Below are positions 17,806 through 28,931 of a DNA stretch of 64,000 nt, one piece after another. The position numbers and the translations under genes were made by a program. The stretch's first letter is position 1. The number at the start of each line of letters is the position of its first letter. The stretch is taken from assembly GCA_002840565.1 (NCBI GenBank), contig PHBK01000006.1:1-64000 (forward strand), written 5' to 3'. Under the pieces are notes generated by a model, which was not told where the DNA came from, made no database searches, and worked only from the letters and a program-made list of their open reading frames with translations. Origin of the DNA: Deltaproteobacteria bacterium HGW-Deltaproteobacteria-12. Lineage in GTDB: Bacteria; Desulfobacterota; Syntrophia; Syntrophales; Smithellaceae.

Positions 17806-18795
17806 ATGAATTTTCAAAAACAAAAAGAACGGGTAGCGCTGTTATCTGTTATTTCCAACAGCGCGCTGGTCTCTATGAAGCTTGTTGTCGGCTTGATGAT
17901 TGGCTCCGTATCTATCATTTCCGAAGCAGTTCACTCCGGAGTCGATTTACTGGCATCAATCATTGCCCTTTTTTCCGTGAAAACATCGAGCAAACCGGCA
18001 GATAAAGATCATTCCTTCGGCCACGGCAAAATTGAAAATATTTCCGGCACCGTTGAAGCCCTGCTGATTTTTGTTGCCGCCGGATGGATTATCTACGAGG
18101 CAATCCAGAAATTAAGTAACCCGGAACCGCTGGACAATCTGGGGTGGGGCATCGGCATAATGCTGATTTCCACCATCGCCAATATTTTTGTATCACAAAG
18201 GCTCTTTAAAATAGGCCGCGAAACCGATTCGATAGCACTGCAAGCCGATGCCTGGCATCTGCGGACGGATGTGTACACCTCGGCCGGGGTCATGGTTGGC
18301 CTTGCTATGATGCTGTGCGGCCAATGGTTTTTCCCGCACATTAATTTCTACTGGCTGGATTCGGTGGCAGCAATTGCTGTTGCGTTGTTGATTATCAAAG
18401 CGGCGTATGACTTAACCGTTCAATCAGCAGGAGACCTCCTGGACGCCAATCTTCCATCCGAAGAAGAGGAATGGATCCGCGGGGAAATCCTGAAATATGG
18501 CAAGATTTTTCACGGCTATCATCGCCTGCGCACCCGCAAAGCCGGCCACTTCCGGTTTGTCGAATTTCACCTGAAAGTGGAACCACAGATGACGGTTGCT
18601 GATTCACACGCCATAACGGAAGCAATCTCCCAGCATATTGAGAGCAGGTATCCCCAGACGAGCGTAACTATACATGTGGAACCCTGTGATGGCAATTGCG
18701 ATGATAATTGCCGCGAGGGCTGTCTTCTTTCCGAGGAAAAGCGGCGCGAAATTCAAAAGCAGATAAACGTGACACCCTCCGTCGGAGAAGTTTGA
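17806..18795 (+). CDS. Cation diffusion facilitator (CDF) family metal efflux protein
   Basis: Exports divalent metals (Zn, Fe, Mn or Co) against protons. The 329 residues show six membrane segments and the two intramembrane HxxxD metal sites: HSGVD in TM2 and HLRTD in TM5, as in FieF/YiiP. The cytosolic C-terminal domain (about 205-300) carries extra His residues, and a tail with spaced Cys (PCDGNCDDNCREGC) could bind metal, an unusual addition. ATG at 17806 is preferred to the TTG one codon earlier, given AAGGAG at the right distance. Confidence 0.9.
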   Translation: MNFQKQKERVALLSVISNSALVSMKLVVGLMIGSVSIISEAVHSGVDLLASIIALFSVKTSSKPADKDHSFGHGKIENISGTVEALLIFVAAGWIIYEAIQKLSNPEPLDNLGWGIGIMLISTIANIFVSQRLFKIGRETDSIALQADAWHLRTDVYTSAGVMVGLAMMLCGQWFFPHINFYWLDSVAAIAVALLIIKAAYDLTVQSAGDLLDANLPSEEEEWIRGEILKYGKIFHGYHRLRTRKAGHFRFVEFHLKVEPQMTVADSHAITEAISQHIESRYPQTSVTIHVEPCDGNCDDNCREGCLLSEEKRREIQKQINVTPSVGEV

Positions 18796-18903
18796 ACCTG
18801 GCGCTGTTTGGAGATAACCCCTTATTATTTGTGCAGTAAGAGCGCATTACGGCCGGATTAAAGCGAAGTCGGCAATTCTCCAAGAAAGTCAACTAAATTT
18901 GTC

Positions 18904-18932
18904 TTGATTTTACCTGCCGGATGAGATAAAAA
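18904..18932 (+). promoter_or_regulatory. Possible sigma70 promoter of fusA2
   Basis: TTGATT (18904-18909) and TAAAAA (18927-18932) are 17 bp apart, 72 bp before the ATG. The -10 matches only four of six positions, so this is a moderate candidate. Confidence 0.35.
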
Positions 18933-19003
18933 AGCGCGCATTTAACTCAATTTAACTAGAAGCTGCTTTATCCTGATGGATTGAGATATTGAAAGGAGCT
19001 GTC

Positions 19004-21088
19004 ATGGCAAAGTTTGATTCCAAATCACTGAGAAATCTGGCCGTTGTGGGACACGGCGGCACAGGCAAAACATCTCTTTGTGAGTCCCTCTTGTTTGTTT
19101 CCGGAAAATCAGAACGATTGGGGCGTGTCGATGATGCCACCTCGGTCATGGATTATGACCCGGAAGAACAAAAACGACGCATATCAATCAGCTCCGCAGT
19201 AAATTTTGTCGAATGGAACAAACATAAAATCACCTTTATCGACACACCGGGTGATTCCAATTTCGCCTTTGATATAAAATGTTCGCTGAGCGTTGTAGAT
19301 AATGTAGCCATTGTCATTGATGCTGTCAGTGGTGTAGAATTTCAGACACAAAAAGTTTGGGAACTAGCCGATGAATTCAATCTCCCCCGTATGATTTTCG
19401 TCAACAGAATGGATCGTGAACGTGCCAACTTCAGCAACGTTCTGGACAGTATTAAAGACAAATTTAAGAAAAAGGTAACCCCTGTTTGCCTGCCGATCGG
19501 TGCCGAAGCTAAATTCAGCGGAATTATAGATTTAATCAATTTTAAAGCCTATTTATTCAGTGATAACAAAGGAATCGGTAAAGCAACAGATATTCCCGCC
19601 GAATTAATGGAAGAAGCCAAGATGTACCGCGACACGATGGTTGAGGATATTGCGGAAGCGGACGATGCCCTGATGAATAAATATCTGGAACAAGGCGAGC
19701 TATCTGCCGAAGAAATCAATGCCGGATTGAAAAAAGGCGTCGTTTCCGGCAGCTTGATTCCACTGATTTGCGGTTCCGCCATAAAAGGAATTGGCGTTAC
19801 TTCTCTGCTTGATCTAGCCGTGAGTTCTTTTCGTTCTCCGGCTGATTGTTTACCGATGAAAGGTAAAAAACCGGGCACTGATACTCAGGAAGAAAGAAAG
19901 CCCGCCGAAGATGCACCTTTCTCAGCCATAGTTTTTAAAACTATCGCCGATCCTTATGCCGGCAGGCTGACACTGTTCCGCATATATTCGGGAAAGCTGT
20001 CACCTGATTCCAGCATTTACAACTCCACAAGGAAAATAGCGGAAAAGTTCGGCCATGTCTTCTTTCCCGAAGGTAAAAATCAAAAACAAACCGATATTTT
20101 GATTCCCGGTGACATTGCCGGCGTAGCCAAGCTGAAGGAAACAGTAACCGGAGATACTCTGTGCGCCGAAAAGGCCCCGATAATATTTGCCAAGGTTGCA
20201 GTGCCCCATCCTGTTATGTCGTTTGCCATTGAGCCCAAGACACGCGGCGATGAGGATAAGATTGCTTCTTCCATCCATCGTTTAACGGAAGAAGATCCGG
20301 CTATTGTTTTTTCCCGCAATGTTCAGACCAAGGAAATGATTCTCTCCGGAATGGGACAGGTGCATATAGAAGTCAACATAGAAAAGATGAAGAGAAAATT
20401 CGGCGTCGAGGTCAACCTGAATACACCGAAAGTTCCCTATCTGGAAACAATTAAAGGAAAGATCGCCGGTATTCAAGGCAAACACAAGAAACAATCCGGC
20501 GGACATGGCCAATTCGGTGATTGTACCATCGACATAGAGCCGCTACCCCGAGGTGCAGGATTTGAATTCGCCGATAAAATTGTCGGTGGGGTTATTCCGG
20601 GACAATATCGCCCGGCAGTCGAGAAAGGTATCGTCGAAGCTGCGGCCAGGGGAGTCCTTGCCGGTTATCCGGTTGTAGATTTTAAAGTATCATTAGTTTT
20701 CGGTTCCTATCACGCAGTTGATTCCTCGGAAATGGCTTTCAAAATTGCCGGATCACTGGCCTTTCAGAAAGCCATCATGGAATGCCAGCCGATACTGCTG
20801 GAACCAATTGTCACTATCGACATCGAAGTTCCGGATGAATACATGGGGGATGTTATCGGCGATTTGAACAGCCGCCGCGGCCGTGTTCTAGGTATGGACA
20901 CTAATGGTTCTAATCAGGTTATCAAAGGACAGGTGCCACTAGCTGAAATCTTAAAGTACGCCCCTGATTTGCGCTCCATGACCAGTGGCCGGGGGAATTT
21001 CACTTACACCGAATCGCATTACGAAGAAGTGCCCGCATACACTGCGGAGAAAATTATTGCTGAATCGAAAAAAGATAAGGAAGAATAA
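19004..21088 (+). CDS. Elongation factor G-like GTPase (FusA2 / EF-G type II)
   Basis: A translational GTPase of EF-G architecture, 694 residues: GTPase domain with P-loop GHGGTGKTS, DTPGD (G3) and NRMD (G4, in place of NKMD), then domains II-V, including GHGQFGDC in domain IV and a C-terminal RRGRVLGMD. The altered GHGGTGKT loop and NRMD mark the second EF-G group, whose paralogues can be specialised for translocation or recycling, or have lost normal function. The start at 19004 follows AAAGGAG; an upstream TTG is rejected. It stands alone, not in the str operon. Confidence 0.88.
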   Translation: MAKFDSKSLRNLAVVGHGGTGKTSLCESLLFVSGKSERLGRVDDATSVMDYDPEEQKRRISISSAVNFVEWNKHKITFIDTPGDSNFAFDIKCSLSVVDNVAIVIDAVSGVEFQTQKVWELADEFNLPRMIFVNRMDRERANFSNVLDSIKDKFKKKVTPVCLPIGAEAKFSGIIDLINFKAYLFSDNKGIGKATDIPAELMEEAKMYRDTMVEDIAEADDALMNKYLEQGELSAEEINAGLKKGVVSGSLIPLICGSAIKGIGVTSLLDLAVSSFRSPADCLPMKGKKPGTDTQEERKPAEDAPFSAIVFKTIADPYAGRLTLFRIYSGKLSPDSSIYNSTRKIAEKFGHVFFPEGKNQKQTDILIPGDIAGVAKLKETVTGDTLCAEKAPIIFAKVAVPHPVMSFAIEPKTRGDEDKIASSIHRLTEEDPAIVFSRNVQTKEMILSGMGQVHIEVNIEKMKRKFGVEVNLNTPKVPYLETIKGKIAGIQGKHKKQSGGHGQFGDCTIDIEPLPRGAGFEFADKIVGGVIPGQYRPAVEKGIVEAAARGVLAGYPVVDFKVSLVFGSYHAVDSSEMAFKIAGSLAFQKAIMECQPILLEPIVTIDIEVPDEYMGDVIGDLNSRRGRVLGMDTNGSNQVIKGQVPLAEILKYAPDLRSMTSGRGNFTYTESHYEEVPAYTAEKIIAESKKDKEE

Positions 21089-21472
21089 AATCATCCCCTG
21101 CAAAATATTTCCGGCAGTCACAACCGGTATTTTTTAGCGGAAAATGATCGGAACGAACAACTGTAATTCAATATCTCAAACGGCCGTTATTATTGACTGA
21201 TTTTAGATGAATTCCGGCCAGAAAAATACTCTTGACTTTTTATCTTTTGATCTTATCTTTCTATAAGTACTTCTGCTCTGATAGTAGAAAATTACTATTC
21301 TTCTGACCTTGTTGAACCAACAACCTGAAATTTAGCCATCCCCGATCTTTGCATGAAAAGAGTTTCCCAAAAGTTCCGGCATTTGTCTTCATCATTTTGG
21401 CACTTTAAACAAGGAAGATTACATTTAACAGTACAGTATTTCATTGAATTTTTTGTTGATGGAGGTGACTAA
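21089..21472. other. Gene-free stretch between fusA2 and a 60-codon gene
   Basis: About 380 bp with no supported gene. It is AT-rich, contains two TTGACT-like -35 elements (near 21193 and 21231) without convincing -10 partners, and ends in a strong Shine-Dalgarno (GGAGGTG) for the small gene. No terminator hairpin with a T-run and no known RNA family were recognised. A small RNA cannot be excluded. Confidence 0.5.
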
Positions 21473-21655
21473 ATGGCTGCCATCGATAAGCTGGATTATG
21501 ACAAAGTTATAGAAGTTGCCCGGTATATGGGATACGATCCCAAAAAACCAAAAGAGTTGAGTCAATATATTAAGAAAATTTCCAAAATGGATCTATGGGA
21601 TATATCCAGAATCCTCTTCTTTGGCGATAGCCTATCAACAAGAAGAGGTAATTAG
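21473..21655 (+). CDS. Small conserved-looking protein of unknown function, 60 residues
   Basis: Not recognised. It begins at ATG 21473, seven bases after GGAGGTG, a strong ribosome site. The protein is charged and mostly helical by appearance (LDYDKVIEVARYMGYD, then a Lys-rich segment and a hydrophobic LWDISRILFF), with no Cys and no membrane helix. It ends in SLSTRRGN. It is convergent with the Mut7-C gene and has a long untranslated leader. The ribosome site and normal amino-acid composition support it being real. Confidence 0.55.
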   Translation: MAAIDKLDYDKVIEVARYMGYDPKKPKELSQYIKKISKMDLWDISRILFFGDSLSTRRGN

Positions 21656-21720
21656 TCTGAATTTTAAAATCTGTCCGGTGATAAATAAAATATTAAGTGA
21701 ATTGCGTATCTGCATCAGAA

Positions 21721-22200
21721 TTACAAATCTGCCGGATGAACATTTTTATCTAAAAACCGCAGAGCATTGCGTTGATGGGTTCCCGCCCAGTAAATTTTCC
21801 GGCAGTGTGGACATTTGTTGTATTCGCCGCAGTTGGCAAAAACAAATTCCGGAACCAGGTTGCGCACCTCTTCTTTTGCGGCCGCAGTCAACTTTTCATT
21901 ACATTTCAGACAAATCCGGAATAATTTTTCCTTCTCTATTTTTAAAGAAAATTGATTAATTACTTCGGACAGCTGGCCGCCAATCGCCTTACCTTTTACC
22001 AGATATAAACGACAGGCAAATTGGCGCTCCGGCAGATCAAGTCTTCTGGTCAAAACAATTCTTCCTTCAGCAGAAGCGATATTCAGCAAATCTCTGCCGG
22101 CAGCATGCGGAAAAACAATAGTGTCATAACCGAGCAGACGCAGCCATTTGGCTAATCTCGCCAGAGAGGCATCGGTAACATATTTTATATTTTCAGACAT
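21721..22200 (-). CDS. Mut7-C RNase domain protein
   Basis: Matches the Mut7-C (DUF82) family: a PIN-like putative nuclease domain followed by a zinc ribbon. The N-terminal part has VTDASLARLAKWLRLLGYDT, with conserved Asp and a later EGRIVLTRR. The C-terminal ribbon has two CxxC pairs (CLKC, CPHC) and ends in WAGTH, all family hallmarks. A TTG six codons upstream is possible, but the ATG at 22200 has AAAGG five bases before it. Biological role in bacteria is unknown; RNA processing or decay is inferred. Confidence 0.8.
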   Translation of the reverse strand: MSENIKYVTDASLARLAKWLRLLGYDTIVFPHAAGRDLLNIASAEGRIVLTRRLDLPERQFACRLYLVKGKAIGGQLSEVINQFSLKIEKEKLFRICLKCNEKLTAAAKEEVRNLVPEFVFANCGEYNKCPHCRKIYWAGTHQRNALRFLDKNVHPADL

Positions 22201-22252
22201 TAAGCCTTTGTCCAACAATAATTTTTAACATTTTAATATCGGAACCGCCATA

Positions 22253-22326
22253 AGGGGCCGTAACATATTGGCTAGAAATGTAATGGTCTTGCTAACAGCA
22301 GGGGTTGTTATTTCGTAACGGCCCCT
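22253..22326. repeat. Short inverted-repeat unit at the lapA-like stop codon
   Basis: AGGGGCCGT (22253-22261) and ACGGCCCCT (22318-22326) are perfect inverted arms around about 56 bp. The right arm includes the stop codon of the LapA-like gene. It resembles a small palindromic repeat or miniature element inserted at a gene end; as a terminator it lacks a T-run. Confidence 0.4.
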
Positions 22327-22636
22327 AATATTGAGTGGGGGTTTTAGGTTCTTCAATGATCGGAGGAGGTTCATTGGCACGAAGCTCTTTGCGCAGATCA
22401 CGAATAGTTTTATTCAAACGGCTGATGGCGCGGTTTAAACGGAATCTTTCAATTATCCCCAGAAAGCCGGTAATAATTATCCCCACCAGAAGAGAAATGA
22501 AAAGCAGCATATAGATGGGAACGATCACATCAACGAAATTATAATATCTAAGATGAACCGGCGCTGCATTTTCCAGAGAAAAAGTAACGATAAAGAAGGC
22601 GAAACCGATGAATAATATCAGGTACAATACTTTCAT
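22325..22636 (-). CDS. LapA-domain membrane protein
   Basis: A 103-residue inner-membrane protein of the LapA (DUF1049) type: TM1 at about 3-20, a short loop with LENAAPVHLRYYNF, TM2 at about 38-60, then a charged helical tail (RLNRAISRLNKTIRDLRKELRANE) and a Pro-rich end. E. coli LapA partners LapB in LpxC/LPS control, but no LapB (TPR plus rubredoxin) is seen next to it. A strong GGAGGT precedes the ATG, and the HIT gene ends 3 bp upstream, so both are one operon. Confidence 0.8.
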   Translation of the reverse strand: MKVLYLILFIGFAFFIVTFSLENAAPVHLRYYNFVDVIVPIYMLLFISLLVGIIITGFLGIIERFRLNRAISRLNKTIRDLRKELRANEPPPIIEEPKTPTQY

Positions 22637-22639
22637 TTA

Positions 22640-23125
22640 TTATACCTCCCCATGATATTTCTTAAAAAGAGGAGCAAGTTTATTAGCCGTTACCTGAATA
22701 TCTTCCGGTATAACCCTTACATCATTTACAACACTCATAAAGTTAGTATCACCTTCCCAGCGAGGAATTACGTGCACATGAATATGTTCTTCAATACCTG
22801 CTCCGGCTGCTTTACCTATATTCATTCCGATATTGAAACCATCCGGGTTCATTGCTTCTTTGAGCACTTTCACCGTTATCTCTAATAAGGAAAATATTTC
22901 GCCTCTTTCTTCCCCGGTTAAATCTTCAATTTTAGCGATATGACGCAGCGGAAGGATCATCAGATGACCGCTTACATATGGATATTTATTCATCATCACA
23001 AAGCAGGATTTGCCCTCTTCTATTACATAACTGTCGCATCTGACCGCGCCTTTACATAAAACACACCCTTCCGGCTTTTCCCCTTTGATGTACTCCATAC
23101 GCCATGGTGCAAAAATCGTATCCAT
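22640..23125 (-). CDS. HIT family nucleotide hydrolase/phosphorylase
   Basis: The histidine-triad motif HIHVHVIPRW is at about residues 115-124 of 161. The N-terminal FAPWRMEYI and CVLC (with another Cys in VRC) are typical of the bacterial Ap4A-phosphorylase-like HIT branch, in which such Cys residues bind zinc. It probably acts on dinucleoside polyphosphates or adenylated intermediates in the cytosol. Co-transcribed with the LapA-like gene. Confidence 0.88.
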   Translation of the reverse strand: MDTIFAPWRMEYIKGEKPEGCVLCKGAVRCDSYVIEEGKSCFVMMNKYPYVSGHLMILPLRHIAKIEDLTGEERGEIFSLLEITVKVLKEAMNPDGFNIGMNIGKAAGAGIEEHIHVHVIPRWEGDTNFMSVVNDVRVIPEDIQVTANKLAPLFKKYHGEV

Positions 23126-23180
23126 CTGCCGAATCCAACTAAATAAAATAATTGATATACTATTAAAAGCCCTTTGTAAA

Positions 23181-23322
23181 CAGACTGTTCAAAAAGGTTT
23201 AGCTGCAAGGCGACCGAGAAGCGAGCAGCGGAGCGTAATTTAATCGTACGTGAGCAGCGAGAGCCGAAGCTCAACGTAACCTAAAGGTCATAAACAGCAG
23301 ATGAGCCTTTTTCAACAGTTTG
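23181..23322. repeat. Dispersed palindromic repeat with TTCAACAGT-type ends
   Basis: The ends CAGACTGTTCAAAAAGG and CCTTTTTCAACAGTTTG are inverted repeats with few mismatches. The interior carries GCAAGGCGACCGAGAAG, GAGCGTAATTTAATCGTACG and a second half with partly complementary sequence. I recognise this pattern as a dispersed intergenic repeat seen in many deltaproteobacterial genomes; that is memory and not a search. It fills the gap between yfcE-type and HIT genes and codes for nothing. Confidence 0.65.
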
Positions 23323-23814
23323 CTAGAGGTTAATTATCCTACCTGATACCCCTTTGTCAATTTCTAATATACCTATCGACCTGTGGACTGCAAAACGTCT
23401 GTCTGTGGGTGATCCGGGATTGAAAAAAAGCATGCCATCCTTCTTGTGGCAGGCCGGCGCATGACTATGGCCATAAACAAGACAATCCACCCGGCCTGTC
23501 TGCGCCGCTATCCTTTCCTCTATTCCCGCAGGTGTTCCCCACCCGTGAACAACCCCGAACTTAAATCCCCGTATTTCAAAAAGCAGCTGGTCGGGTAATT
23601 TTTCTTTGACAGAAGGATAATCCATATTGCCGCAGACTGCTTTAACCTCATAACCGGTGAATATATCCAAAACACGCAAATCAACCAAATCCCCGGCGTG
23701 AATTATAATATCAGCATCAGCAAAATGTTCATCGGCAATCTTTTTTAATCTTTCGTCATAACCGGACAAATGCGTATCGGAAATAACGCCGATTTTTATT
23801 ATTTTCGTTTCCAT
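23323..23814 (-). CDS. YfcE/MJ0936-type metallophosphoesterase
   Basis: A calcineurin-like phosphoesterase of 163 residues with all metal motifs: SDTHL, HAGDLVD, GNMDY, VHGWG and YGHSHAP, then FFNPGSPTDRR. The family comprises small phosphodiesterases of broad in vitro activity (YfcE, MJ0936); the natural substrate is generally unknown. It is transcribed alone, with a palindromic repeat just downstream that ends at its stop codon. Confidence 0.88.
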   Translation of the reverse strand: METKIIKIGVISDTHLSGYDERLKKIADEHFADADIIIHAGDLVDLRVLDIFTGYEVKAVCGNMDYPSVKEKLPDQLLFEIRGFKFGVVHGWGTPAGIEERIAAQTGRVDCLVYGHSHAPACHKKDGMLFFNPGSPTDRRFAVHRSIGILEIDKGVSGRIINL

Positions 23815-23864
23815 ATTTTCGGTAATTTATTAATCGCAAGGAATAAAAAAAACAAGGTTTATTT

Positions 23865-26224
<2,360 letters not shown>

Positions 26225-26228
26225 TACC

Positions 26229-26501
26229 ATGAAGCGCGTGCATGTATATATCAGCGGTTATGTCCAGGGAGTTTGTTTCCGGGCGGCGACAAGACGAGCC
26301 GCTGCGGACCGCAATCTGACCGGCTGGGTGCGCAATACGGACGATGGCCGTGTGGAAGCGCTTTTTGAAGGCGAAGATTTGCAAATAGACAAAATGCTGG
26401 CCTGGTGCCAAGACGGTCCGCCCGCCGCCAGAGTAAAAAAGGTTACAACTCTGGAAGAGCAATATACCGGCGGGTTTACCGACTTCTCCATTAGGTATTG
26501 A
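26229..26501 (+). CDS. acyP: Acylphosphatase
   Basis: Hydrolyses acyl phosphates such as acetyl- or carbamoyl-phosphate. The 90 residues contain the active-site loop GYVQGVCFRAATRRAA with the catalytic Arg, and the catalytic Asn in GWVRNTDDG. Four bases after the ligA stop, so expressed with it. Confidence 0.94.
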   Translation: MKRVHVYISGYVQGVCFRAATRRAAADRNLTGWVRNTDDGRVEALFEGEDLQIDKMLAWCQDGPPAARVKKVTTLEEQYTGGFTDFSIRY

Positions 26502-26516
26502 TAAACCTTAGCTTTA

Positions 26517-27326
26517 TTATTTGCCTTTAAAAACCGGCGCCCTCTTCTCCATAAATGCTACGGCAGCCTCAATCATATCATCAGAGGGAATGGCAGCGGC
26601 ATTTTTTTGAGCCACATATTCCAGACCGGGATGAATTCCCTTGTCCCGACTGTAAATAATGACATCCTTCGTCCCTTGAACGGCCAGGGGCGAACAGGCG
26701 GCAATCTCCTGCGCCAGTTTCCGTGCTTCCGCAATCAGGGCCTCCCGGTCTGTGCAGATCCGGGTGATGAATCCTATTTTCAACGCCTCATCAGCGCCGA
26801 AATCCCTTCCGGTCAGCGCCAGTTCCCGGAACCACCCATGACCGATAATGTGCGGAAGCCGCTGCAGCGTGCCGACATCGGCAATAAAAGCCACGCGAAC
26901 CTCCCTGACACCGAAGACAGCATCCTGTGTGGCGATACGGATATCACAGGCGGATAGCAGATCAACGCCACCACCCAGGCAGTGACTGTGGACCGCGGCA
27001 ATAACCGGCTTGCGGCATTTCTCGATCTGATTCATGCCATTCTGAGCTTTCAGAATCATGAGACGCAGTTTTTCGCGTGTTCCGGCATCCATCTGGCTGT
27101 ATAAAGAACCCAGTTCAGTCAGATCGGTTCCGGTCGTAAATGATTTCCCTTCGGCCCGCATGACAACAACGCGAATTTCCGGATCCTCATCAAAAGCAGC
27201 GAAATGCTCTGCCAAACCTTTATAAAAATCAAATCCCATGGCATTGCGCTTTTCCGGTCGATCCAAAATCAACCAGGCGATATGCCCTTCCCTTTCCACG
27301 CGGAAAGGATCCTTAGACTGCACCAT
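26517..27326 (-). CDS. Enoyl-CoA hydratase/isomerase family, dienoyl-CoA isomerase-like
   Basis: Crotonase-fold protein of 269 residues. The oxyanion-hole segments are GKSFTTGTDL and SHCLGGGVDLLSACD. At the active site it has REVRVAFIADVGTLQRLP: the Glu and, eight residues later, the Asp match the catalytic Glu/Asp pair of delta3,5-delta2,4-dienoyl-CoA isomerase (ECH1), and GTLQRLP is typical of that branch. It therefore probably moves double bonds in dienoyl-CoA intermediates of unsaturated, cyclic or aromatic acid degradation. The neighbours give no pathway. Confidence 0.82.
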   Translation of the reverse strand: MVQSKDPFRVEREGHIAWLILDRPEKRNAMGFDFYKGLAEHFAAFDEDPEIRVVVMRAEGKSFTTGTDLTELGSLYSQMDAGTREKLRLMILKAQNGMNQIEKCRKPVIAAVHSHCLGGGVDLLSACDIRIATQDAVFGVREVRVAFIADVGTLQRLPHIIGHGWFRELALTGRDFGADEALKIGFITRICTDREALIAEARKLAQEIAACSPLAVQGTKDVIIYSRDKGIHPGLEYVAQKNAAAIPSDDMIEAAVAFMEKRAPVFKGK

Positions 27327-27386
27327 AAACTACCTCCTTGGATAATATTATATCTTGAGATGAGATTAGACCGGTTTCTGCATGTG

Positions 27387-28568
27387 CTATTGACATTCCT
27401 TGATAGCTTCGGCAAAGCCGGCAATAGAATTAACAATCGCTGCATCATCGACGCAGTAAGCAATCCGGAAATATCCGGGGCTGCCGAAAGCACTGCCGGG
27501 GACAACCAGGATATTTTTCTTCAACAACGATTGCACAAACGCCACATCATCCGCAATCGGGCTTTGAACAAATAAGTAAAACGCACCCTGGGGTTTCTCA
27601 AATTTGTAGCCGGCCTTCCCCAGACCTGAACAAAGCAGATCCCTTTTTCTTTTATAAACATCAACATCAACTTTGACATCCTGCAGTCTGGCAATGATCC
27701 TTTGCATCAGCGCCGGGGCGTTCACAAAACCGGAAATCCGCGTACATAAGATCAAGGCATTGAGCAATTCGGAAGCTTCTTCAATCTCCGGGTTAACGGC
27801 AATATAGCCGATTCTTTCTCCCGGCAATGATAATGTTTTCGAATAGGAATAGGCAATAATGCTGTTTTTATAAACGGTAAAAATATTTGGCACCTTAACA
27901 TTATCGTAAACTATTTCGCTGTAAGGCTCGTCGGAAACAAGATAGATTGTTTTTTGCAGTTCATTGCTTTTCTTGTCCAGCATCCGCGCCAGATCGGTGA
28001 TGTTCCGGGTGCTGTATACTTTTCCCGTGGGATTATTGGGGGAATTAATTAACACTGCCTTGGTCTTATCGTTAACGGCAGCAGCAATAGCCGCAACATC
28101 GAGCGAAAAGTCGTCCCTGGTTTTCGCTTTGCGGAGAACACCGCCGTAATTGTCAACATAGGCGTTATATTCCATAAAGAAAGGAACCGGCACAATGACT
28201 TCGTCCTGCGGATCAAGCAGGGCTTTGAAAATCACATTAAGAGCGCCCCCTGCGCCGCAGGACATAATAACATGATCGCCGGCTAGTTTGAGGCCTTGCA
28301 TCTTGTTTATCTTATCGGCAATGAACTGCCTGGTTTCCATATATCCGGCATTGGGCATGTAACCGTGTTTATTGGCAATAATTTCCTGTGCCAGCTTTTG
28401 CAGCTCCTGCCGGAACTTCTCCGGCGGCTCGACATTAGGATTACCCAGACTGAAATCATAAACCTTATCAGCCCCGAATTTCTTTTTGAGAATTGCGCCT
28501 TCTTCGAACATTTTTCGAATCATTGATGATTGCGCACCGGCTGCTTTAATTTTTCGGGCAATAGACAT
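27387..28568 (-). CDS. PLP-dependent aminotransferase, class I/II
   Basis: The 393 residues form a fold-type I aminotransferase: SPNNPTGKVY, VSDEPYSEI and the PLP-lysine segment YSYSKTLSLPGERIGY, with the carboxylate-binding Arg in FRIAYCVDD. It differs clearly from the aspC product at 9952-11145 and belongs to a clostridial/deltaproteobacterial group annotated as pyridoxal-phosphate-dependent aminotransferase; the substrate is not deducible. On the same strand as the ECH gene, 60 bp upstream of it. Confidence 0.85.
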   Translation of the reverse strand: MSIARKIKAAGAQSSMIRKMFEEGAILKKKFGADKVYDFSLGNPNVEPPEKFRQELQKLAQEIIANKHGYMPNAGYMETRQFIADKINKMQGLKLAGDHVIMSCGAGGALNVIFKALLDPQDEVIVPVPFFMEYNAYVDNYGGVLRKAKTRDDFSLDVAAIAAAVNDKTKAVLINSPNNPTGKVYSTRNITDLARMLDKKSNELQKTIYLVSDEPYSEIVYDNVKVPNIFTVYKNSIIAYSYSKTLSLPGERIGYIAVNPEIEEASELLNALILCTRISGFVNAPALMQRIIARLQDVKVDVDVYKRKRDLLCSGLGKAGYKFEKPQGAFYLFVQSPIADDVAFVQSLLKKNILVVPGSAFGSPGYFRIAYCVDDAAIVNSIAGFAEAIKECQ

Positions 28569-28589
28569 GAAAAATACCTCTTATATTGA

Positions 28590-28901
28590 TCAGTGTTTGC
28601 GTCGTCTTAATAAAATAAATATTCCCAGCAATACCAGGATTGCCGGTAACAGATATTGTGAATATTTGGAAAGCTCAAAACCGAAAAATTCATTGGCGAG
28701 GAAAATCCCTCCGGCGGCCGTGATAAACCAGCCCCCGAAATCTTTGAATCTTTGAATAATAGTGCAAACTCCGATAACAATAATCAGCACCGGCCATGTT
28801 TGTCCAAAAGAGTATACTCCCGCTTTGCTCAGATAAATCAATACACCCAAAGTAATTAAAATCATGCCGCCGGTAAGAATATTGCGCTTTTCACTTGGCA
28901 T
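28590..28901 (-). CDS. Small membrane protein with LiaF/DUF5668-like transmembrane domain
   Basis: A 103-residue protein with four predicted membrane segments (about 8-26, 32-48, 55-72, 80-98) and a basic end RRRKH. The arrangement ILTGGMILITLGVLIYL...WPVLIIVIGV matches the LiaI/LiaF-like TM domain seen in envelope-stress proteins. It lies downstream of the slipin/NfeD pair, with a hairpin between them. The precise role is unknown; a membrane-organisation role fits its neighbours. Confidence 0.65.
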   Translation of the reverse strand: MPSEKRNILTGGMILITLGVLIYLSKAGVYSFGQTWPVLIIVIGVCTIIQRFKDFGGWFITAAGGIFLANEFFGFELSKYSQYLLPAILVLLGIFILLRRRKH

Positions 28902-28931
28902 AGAAACATCTCCTCCTAAAATAATATATTT

